The notes beneath the pieces are model-generated. The model had not been told where the DNA came from. It did no database searches and was given only the letters and a program-made list of their open reading frames with translations. Shown here piece after piece: positions 57,388 to 64,000 of a DNA stretch of 64,000 bases. The translations under genes and the position numbers were made by a program. Source of the DNA: Brachypterus glaber (lineage: Eukaryota; Arthropoda; Insecta; Coleoptera; Kateretidae); the NCBI GenBank assembly GCA_958510825.1, contig OY294046.1, positions 12,871,986 to 12,935,985 on the forward strand, given 5' to 3'. Within the stretch, counting starts at the first letter, position 1. Every line of letters starts with the position of its first letter.

Positions 57388-57580
57388 ATATGGTCTGTTT
57401 TTTCAAGCAAGATTGTAAATTAAAATTCGCAGAGTAAATATTCAACAGGTTTGAATATATAATATAGTTATGTTTTATAAAATAAACTACGCAGTATATT
57501 CGCACATCCAATATTCGAATCTGTTTTGAAAATATTTACTGTGCGATTTTTAATTTACTCTCTTGCTTGATGAAACAGTA
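57388..57580. repeat. Small foldback upstream of the channel gene
   Basis: GGTCTGTTTTTTCAAGCAAGA on the left and TCTTGCTTGATGAAACAG on the right are inverted. The inner parts (AACAGGTTTGAATAT, ATGTTTTATAAAATAAACTACGCAGT) match 43300-43470 in the sugar transporter intron. Confidence 0.65.
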
Positions 57581-57612
57581 GCAAAATATCTTAAGCTCTA
57601 GAGCACTTTATG

Positions 57613-57641
57613 ACTATATACTATATACTATATACTATATA
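57613..57641. repeat. CTATATA microsatellite
   Basis: Four units of CTATATA about 160 bp before the channel gene ATG. Confidence 0.85.
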
Positions 57642-57799
57642 CATGTATAGTGATAGAACTATTATAGCTATAATTATTATAGCGGTATCCTACAACGCTA
57701 TAAAGACTGACTCTACTAAAGAAAAGAGAATACTTAGGTTTGAAGTTGTTTGTCTTATGACAGTCAAAGTCAGTTTGACAAAAAAAAAGGTAATTTATA

Positions 57800-58674
57800 A
57801 TGGCTCATATTTGTACACTAAAAACTGATGAGGATAGCCCTTTCCATGTGATAAAAAAGGATGGATTTTTTACGAAACTAATGTATAAAGTGAGAACACT
57901 GACTTTAATATCACTTGACCACCCCCACAGCTATGAATTTTTCGAGAGCAAAAGAGCCATTTTAGCTGAAGTACGAAGACAGGTTGACTCCAAGTATTTT
58001 TATATTATTCATCCTTTTAGTCTTTTTAAGGCGTACTATGATATATACCTTATTTTTCTTTATTCAGTAAGCATATTTTATCAATTATTTAGAGATTCGT
58101 TTCTAATTAAATACGATGGGAATATGCTTGTGTACGATATATTTTTCTATATGTTAAATATCTTGTGTCTTCTGGATATAATAATATCATTCTTATGTGG
58201 ATATCCTGCCGAAGATAAATTACATGTTATTTTGGAGCCAAGTAAAATAGCTAAAAAATACTTATTAAGTTATTTTATATTTGACTTATTAAGTTCTATA
58301 CCATTAGATATAGAGGAATTTGATGTTCCATTAAAATATAACCTTTTATTTAGAGGCTTGGACTATTTAAAGTTTGTCAGAACATATACTGTGTATCAAT
58401 TATTCAACAAGACTTTTGAATATTTTGATATCCATAACAAAATGTATGCTGTGTTTATTATTATTCTATATTTCAAGATATTATTTATACATACAATGAC
58501 ATGTATAGGCCATATTCTTCCAAATCTATTGTGGATTGAAGAAAGAATTAAGATTATGCATCCCGATACACATAACATCTTTGAGCAACCAATGCATGTA
58601 CAATATTATACTGCTGTATTGTTTACGATAAGCAAAATGATGGGAGCACCAGAAATATTAATAGTAGATAAATG
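57800..58674 (+). CDS. HCN/CNG-like ion channel, first coding exon (S1-pore)
   Basis: 291 codons plus two bases, ending at donor GTAAGT (58675). The start at ATG 57800 fits the MAH.C..., PFH..K.G N-terminal pattern of an insect HCN-like group. HPFSLFKAYYD (71-81) opens S1; hydrophobic helices follow; LLDIIISFLCGY (S2-S3 side), KKYLLSYFIFDLLSSIP (152-168) is the S3 block. The S4 region (about 183-205) has only a few basic residues (R184, K191, R194, K204) and lacks the regular R-x-x-R ladder. The pore helix reads VQYYTAVLFTISKMM and the filter position GAPEI (282-286) replaces the HCN CIGYG. An ordinary hyperpolarisation-gated K+/Na+ channel is therefore unlikely. Family clear, subtype uncertain. 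Confidence 0.8.
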
Positions 58675-60330
58675 GTAAGTATAATATAGTGTACACTTAT
58701 AGAAATTTTACACTGCTCTACTACAAAAAATTTTATAATCAATAAGAAAATCCTTACCAGAATGACATATAGCAGTGCCAGCCATATATTGGTTTGGTAG
58801 CTTTCGCACTGATCGATAAAAAATTCTTAAGATTTAAAAATATTCTGTATTGAAAAAGTACAATAAAACTAGGCAACAAATCTAAACTTTTTTTTGCGAA
58901 TTCGAGGGCGTAGAAACCGAATCTGACCTTAGAAAATTTTCAGCACCTAAAATTTTTGAGATATAAGTCCAGGAAATAATGACGTTTTTTTTCAAAATCT
59001 TAAAAAAAAGAGTAGGATTTTGAAAATTTTAGGGTATATTAAAAAAAAAACGATGAACTCAAAAATATATATGCCAAGGACCTACTGTCAGAGTAAGTAC
59101 GCGAAAAAAAAAACTAAGTGCAGAGTTTACTTAATTGCTCTTTTGTGGCAAAACAATCAAATCTGTATAAAAATTTTATAAAACTTAATTTGTAGATTAT
59201 AAAATTCTCTACAAAAATATTCATACAAATATTTTTTTATTTTGCTTAGTTTGTTCGTAAAAAGTAAATAAATGAAAAAGAAACAAAATTAAAGTTTACA
59301 GTGTAAACTTTTTTCCCGAGCCCAAAAAATATATTTTTCTTATGAATTTAAAGGCGCAGAATCCAAATTAGACCTTAAAAAAAAATCCAGCACGTCTTAT
59401 ATTTTAGATTTTAGTACAGGCAATTATGCCAATTTAAAAATAATTTATAAAACAAAATTTTGTGTATTTTTTGTTTGTTTTTATAATGGTTCTATATCAT
59501 AAAAATGTTACTTTATTACATAAGAACCATATTAAGTAACATTTTTTTAGTTCATTTTTTACCCCCCAGTAAGGATTTTTGACAATTTTTAGTAGAGTAC
59601 ACGGTGATAAGCTTGTCCCCTTATGCACCCTTCTCCTTACCCCCCACCCCTACTTAGTTTTGTCAAATTATCCATTTTTTTTTTAATATTTTTTTTTCAT
59701 AATATTCCAATTTATTTTACCTATGAATTTAAAGTTTCCATGTTTTGTTGAGTATTTTTTAACTAATATTGAGTCGCCGAATCTAAATTTATCCTCGGAA
59801 TATTTTTATCTTTCATGATTTTAGAACAAAAGAGGGATAAAATAATGATTTTTTAACATTTTTATCTAATTTTTCTCGAAAAACTTAGGTAATAGAAATA
59901 TTCTGAGGCCAGATTTGGTTTCAGCGACCCAAAATTAGTTAAAAAATATATGACTCCAATCAGGGCAAGAAACCGTGTTGCCTAGTGTAATTGTACAAAT
60001 TCTACCAATTATTGGTTTGGACTTTTACTTCAGCTCTTGCTGCAGATTTATTTATGACGGCAAAAAAAAAACAATTTTTTTATGAACTTTAAGAGTTGTC
60101 TAATACTTTGTAAAAAGTTTTGTACATAAAAATAATACAGATCGTCTGAAAAAATATTCCAAAAATCTTTAATTTTTTGCCTCAAAAATCAGAACAGCCC
60201 CTTAATATTCATACATACTGTAGCTTTGTTAAAAAGTATTTTCAGAGCAAGGTTTATGGTAATTTTTTTTCATACTTTCGATGTGGAATCATCTCTTAAA
60301 ATTAATGATCGAATACCTGGAATAACCTCT
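58675..60330. other. Channel gene intron, first part
   Basis: AT-rich with several loosely similar phrases of the form GAATTTAAAGG.G.AGAATCCAAATT.GACCTTA (about 58910, 59340, 59765), perhaps a decayed tandem or dispersed repeat. No exon recognised. Confidence 0.4.
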
Positions 60331-61240
60331 CCGTAGTAGAAATTTAACGTTAGAATAACGTTTTTTTAACGTTAGAAAACTTTATAAAAGTACGTTATAA
60401 AATATGTGCAAATGTCACGCTTTTTAACGTTTTATCAAATGTTAGTTACAAACGTTAATCGAACGTTAGACTTTTAAGTTAGAAATACGTTATAAGTAAG
60501 TTTTAATTTCTAACTTTCGGAAGGGGAGTGGCTAACTAGGAGATTTCTACCTGCATCATAAAATGGCAGCTGGAGAGAAATTTATTCATATAAATAAATC
60601 TTAATGTATTTTAGCAATCATAATATTTTTAAACATAATTTCATCACATTTATTTATAAAATAGACATCTTTTTAGGTGGCCCTAAATATTTTTCGTGTA
60701 ATATGCTGTTATACTTCGATAAATACGTTTACCTCTCAGAAAAACTTTATATTTAGTTAGTTCATATTTATTTATAGATTCAGAATCTTAAAATATTTTT
60801 TCAATTCTAGTACTGTAACAGCGTTGCCAGACTTACTATAATTTTGACTTTTAGGGGATTTTTTTAAACTTATAGAAATAATAAATAATTATCAAACCTA
60901 GGCACATAACTGTCTGAAATGATTATTTTCGACTATATATAGCTATATATAGCTTACGTATTAATAATGGAAATTAAAAAAATATTTAAAGTTAGAATAA
61001 GGTTAGAAAAAGGTTAGAATTTAGTTGGGAATCTAACGTTAGATTTATGTATTTTATAACGTTTTTGTCAAAACTTAGTTTCTAAGGTTAGATTTATATA
61101 TTTTATAACGTTTTTGTCAAACGTTAGTTTTTAAGGTTAGATTTATATATTTTATAACGTTTTTGTATAACGTTTGAGACTAAAGATAAAAATGTCACTA
61201 ATCTGTTATGTAAAGTTAGATTTATGTACCTTTCTACCAG
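60331..61240. repeat. ~0.9-kb AACGTTA-rich repeat, copy 2
   Basis: A direct-orientation copy of 31354-32189. It carries one more unit of the GGTTAGATTTATATATTTTATAACG phrase near its right end, which accounts for much of its extra length. Confidence 0.8.
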
Positions 61241-61444
61241 GGCCATATATTAAGAAAACTAAAAGGCTTAGAAAGCTCAAATTTTAAATGGAGGCAAACA
61301 GGTGCCTTAACCGGGGAGTGTTGATACCCCCAATTTATATTCTTCCATTTTTCAAAGGGTATAATCTAGTATAAATATAAAAACATTTTTTTTACAAAAA
61401 GAAACTATACAATTTTTAGTAACTTCCCATATAATTTGTTTTAG

Positions 61445-61849
61445 GTATAGCAGACTTAAACATATACTTTGTGTAATAGTTGGAGACTTGTTTGCAGCAT
61501 TGTGTTCAGTTGTGGTACTTGTAACAATATTAGCTTCTAAAAATACTTCAAACAAAGTACGCGAGATCGAAAATCAGCTAGAAGAATATATTAAGAGGAA
61601 GCACATCCCCAAGCCTCTGGGAAACAAGCTTATGGAGTACTATGATTACCGATTTAAAACTGAATACGTGAATAAAGATTTTCTTCAATCGATTCTGCCA
61701 GATAAATTAAGGGACAATATTCATGATGTAAAAATGGCCAGATTCTTTAATAAAATCGCAGTTTTTAATGGACTCTCGTTTAATGAATTGAAACAACTAC
61801 GCTTGACTTTAAAACGAACTGTTTATATTTATAACGATGTCGTTTACAG
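61445..61849 (+). CDS. HCN/CNG-like ion channel, second coding exon (S6, C-linker)
   Basis: After TTTTAG the first base completes the tryptophan codon left by exon 1, giving DKWYSRLKHILCVIVGDLFA. This is the S6 helix region, followed by the C-linker: VREIENQLEEYIKRKHIPKPLGNKLMEYYDYRF fits the HCN order (..Y....LP..L...I..YYE.RY), then LPDKLRDNIHDV. The exon ends in the opening strand of the cyclic-nucleotide-binding domain (TLKRTVYIYNDVVY) at CAG with donor GTAAGT (61850). The remaining domain must be in further exons, not seen before 64000. An ORF call starting with TTG at 61488 misses 14 codons. Confidence 0.82.
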
Positions 61850-63088
61850 GTAAGTCTGAAGTTTTATTTGTATTTCTTAAGAAACAACACCAAAGTATAT
61901 TTGCTTTCCCATTTTTAAAATTTTCAGAATATTGGGAAAGCTGTGTATTCTTGCAAAAAAATTGAATTTTTTTTGAGTATTTTTCGTTTTATGACGATGG
62001 ATAGTTGTCTTAAAATTTTAAAATTTGGGAATTTGAATTCTAGTTAAGTTTTGTCAGCAGAATCCGAATTCGTTTATAGAATTAATAGGTCTATCTGTTT
62101 TAGTTTTCGAAAAAATGAAAATCAAAAATTTGTTTTAGTAAACTTTCATCGCCTGTAAAAAAAAACTATACATGATATTAACTTACGAATATGTATAAAC
62201 GACAGAAAAAAGATTAGTATTTAAAAATACCATTGAATAGTTCGTTAAAATTGTTTTGTGTTACAATTTTAATATAGATTCTTTTGAAGAATTTTTTATA
62301 AAAAAAAAGTTAGGTTGAGCAGTGTTAGATATACTCGGCGCATTATCTATCTGAGTAACAAATTGGATCAAGGAAGCTATGATTAGTGGTTTAAAAATGA
62401 CTTTTAGTAATATTTTTGTAGCCCATTGTGCTTTTGATAATTTTTAACATTTAGGTTAAATTGACTGTCATTTTACGTCTTACAAATAATAACAAAATCT
62501 GTTTAAAAAGTAAAACTTTGTTCAAAATTATAATAAAAGTAAGTTTTTATTCATAAAGTGCTATTATAAACTTAAATTTAACATTACCTGAATAAAATTA
62601 CGGACCAGTATTATTTTAAACAAAAAATTCTCTGTTATAGTGTTCACTTAAAAAATTTATAGAGCACTGCATTATATTACTTTATTTAAACAAAATGTTT
62701 ATAGATTGATGCTTTAGTTTTCTTTTTATGCACTTTTCTTGTTATTTCTTCTTGCTATAGCAAATTATTTGGATTTTTTATAAATGTCAAAACGTCTTGA
62801 TTGACAATAAATTTTAAACAAGATGAAAACCTTACCTAAGGAACTAAATATATTCTGCCAACCAAATAACAAGAAACAAATGACCATCAACTCAGATAGA
62901 TAATCCGCGGAGTTTATCTTACAGCTCAAAACATTTTTAATGTCTAATAATTTTTGACAGATTATGACAACAAACAACAAACACTGCTCAACTTAGTATT
63001 TATTTTTCCAGAAACTGACCAAAAGAAGGTCTTGCTAACTATAAATTACACTAATATTTTACGAATTATTCGCTAGCATTTCTAAATA
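61850..63088. other. Channel gene intron, no exon recognised
   Basis: AT-rich. I looked for the next cyclic-nucleotide-binding exon (a start coding for REG.. after an acceptor) and saw none. Confidence 0.4.
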
Positions 63089-64000
63089 GGGGAGAGCGGG
63101 GCACAGTGGCCAGGGGGACACAGTGGACCATTTCAAATATCTCTTTTATTTAAAGGTTCCATTAATTGCCAGATCTGCTGAAGTGCGATGATTATATTTC
63201 AAATTTTCCTTCTTAATGAATTTGCTACTGGGTAAAACAGTTTTCATTAAAAGTGCTGTATGTCAGTTTGTGAGGTGAATTTCAACTTTTTGTGCTACAG
63301 ATTTTTAGCGATTATTTTTAAAATACAAGGGTTAAAATAGTGGAACCTGTTTTAATAGCTAAACTAAGTTCTAAGGTAAGAAATAGAAATGTATTTTTTC
63401 ACTATTAAACAATTATTTAGAAGTTTTAAATATTTAAGAAAAAATATGTACCTGGGGGTACAATGGCCATGTTCATGGCGGGGCACAGTGGCCACTCCTT
63501 TTTTAAGTAAATTTTAGAATACACAGTGGTCACTGTACCCCTCATACATTTTTTTATAAATCACACTGTTTTAACACGTATATTTTTTCTCAAATTTTAA
63601 TTCATACTTTTCTTATAGTTACGTAATCACTATGAGGAATAAAAAACGAAAGACCAGTATTGGAGAAACAACCGAAGCAACAATGCAACTGAAGCAACAA
63701 TGCAAATAACAAGAAAAATAAAAGATAAAAAAAGAAACAATAATTTTAACGCTGTCCCCAAATATTCAAGAAATGAAACAAATTATAGCCATGAAAGCAC
63801 AAGAAAAGAAGGAAAATACACTTAAGTCACTGGAAAAAATAAGTTAATAAATTCTGCAAAACGGAAGATTTATGATAGAAATAATATAGTAAATTAAAAA
63901 AAAAAACATAAAAGAATAAAAAAATGAAAACTACGAATCAAGTGACGACGAGGATGATGACTTAAGTTTACCAGAAAGTGATGTCGTTGACCTCTTTACT
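63089..64000 (+). mobile_element. Internally deleted pogo/Tigger-like DNA transposon (runs off the window)
   Basis: After TA (63087-63088) the element begins GGGGAGAGCGGGGCACAGTGG. The word GGGGCACAGTGGCC and its inverse TGGTCACTGTACCCC recur at 63098, 63480 and 63525, looking like subterminal repeats. At 63632 a frame starts MRNKKRKTSIGETTEATMQ, close to the MVRNYKRKT...EEAMQ start of pogo/Tigger transposases, and stops after 25 codons. Near the window end a charged stretch, ESSDDEDDDLSLPE, resembles an acidic transposase C terminus. The central DDE domain is missing. Confidence 0.55.

Overview
The window is eukaryotic and almost certainly from an insect, probably a beetle. It is very AT-rich, genes are split by long introns with GT..AG borders, and the recognisable proteins are insect types: calexcitin, a Tret1-like sugar transporter and an HCN/CNG-like channel. 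Most of the DNA is transposon-derived. Beetle is inference; there is no marker gene. There are no operons, CRISPR arrays, riboswitches or bacterial signals.

Layout. 1-9.3 kb is a graveyard of nested elements: a CR1/L2-like LINE split by a 2.09-kb LTR-like insertion with a 5-bp target duplication, two foldback MITEs, a candidate Cys-rich exon on the minus strand, and a second LINE tail split by a 904-bp MITE and a tRNA-derived SINE. 9.67-30.6 kb holds the 3' half of a calexcitin-like Ca2+-binding protein gene on the plus strand: exons at 9670-9789 and 16676-16888, then two alternative terminal exons at 24376-24486 and 30445-30555. Its introns hold foldback MITEs, a 302-bp tandem array and six related copies (five here, one at 40.5 kb) of a roughly 500-bp hairpin-ended repeat. 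31-39 kb is intergenic: a repeat shared with 60-61 kb, nested foldbacks and a pure 417-bp ATT microsatellite.

39.1-45.1 kb holds a sugar transporter gene made of a 43-nt first coding exon, a 4.6-kb intron and one long exon (457 residues). A 980-bp tandem duplication of its 3' part follows, and that second copy is split by a 6.3-kb BEL/Pao LTR retrotransposon with 5-bp target duplication GGATG. 53.8-57.1 kb is a foldback MITE carrying a nearly complete reverse-transcriptase ORF of a 5'-truncated LINE. 57.8-61.85 kb has the first two recognised coding exons of an HCN/CNG-like channel whose pore lacks the K+-type GYG signature; the cyclic-nucleotide-binding exons were not found and probably lie beyond the window. 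The last kilobase looks like an internally deleted pogo/Tigger-like transposon.

The three host genes lie in the same orientation and show no functional link. The clearest themes are layered insertions that can be checked because removing them restores a reading frame, and terminal or partial exon duplication in two neighbouring genes.
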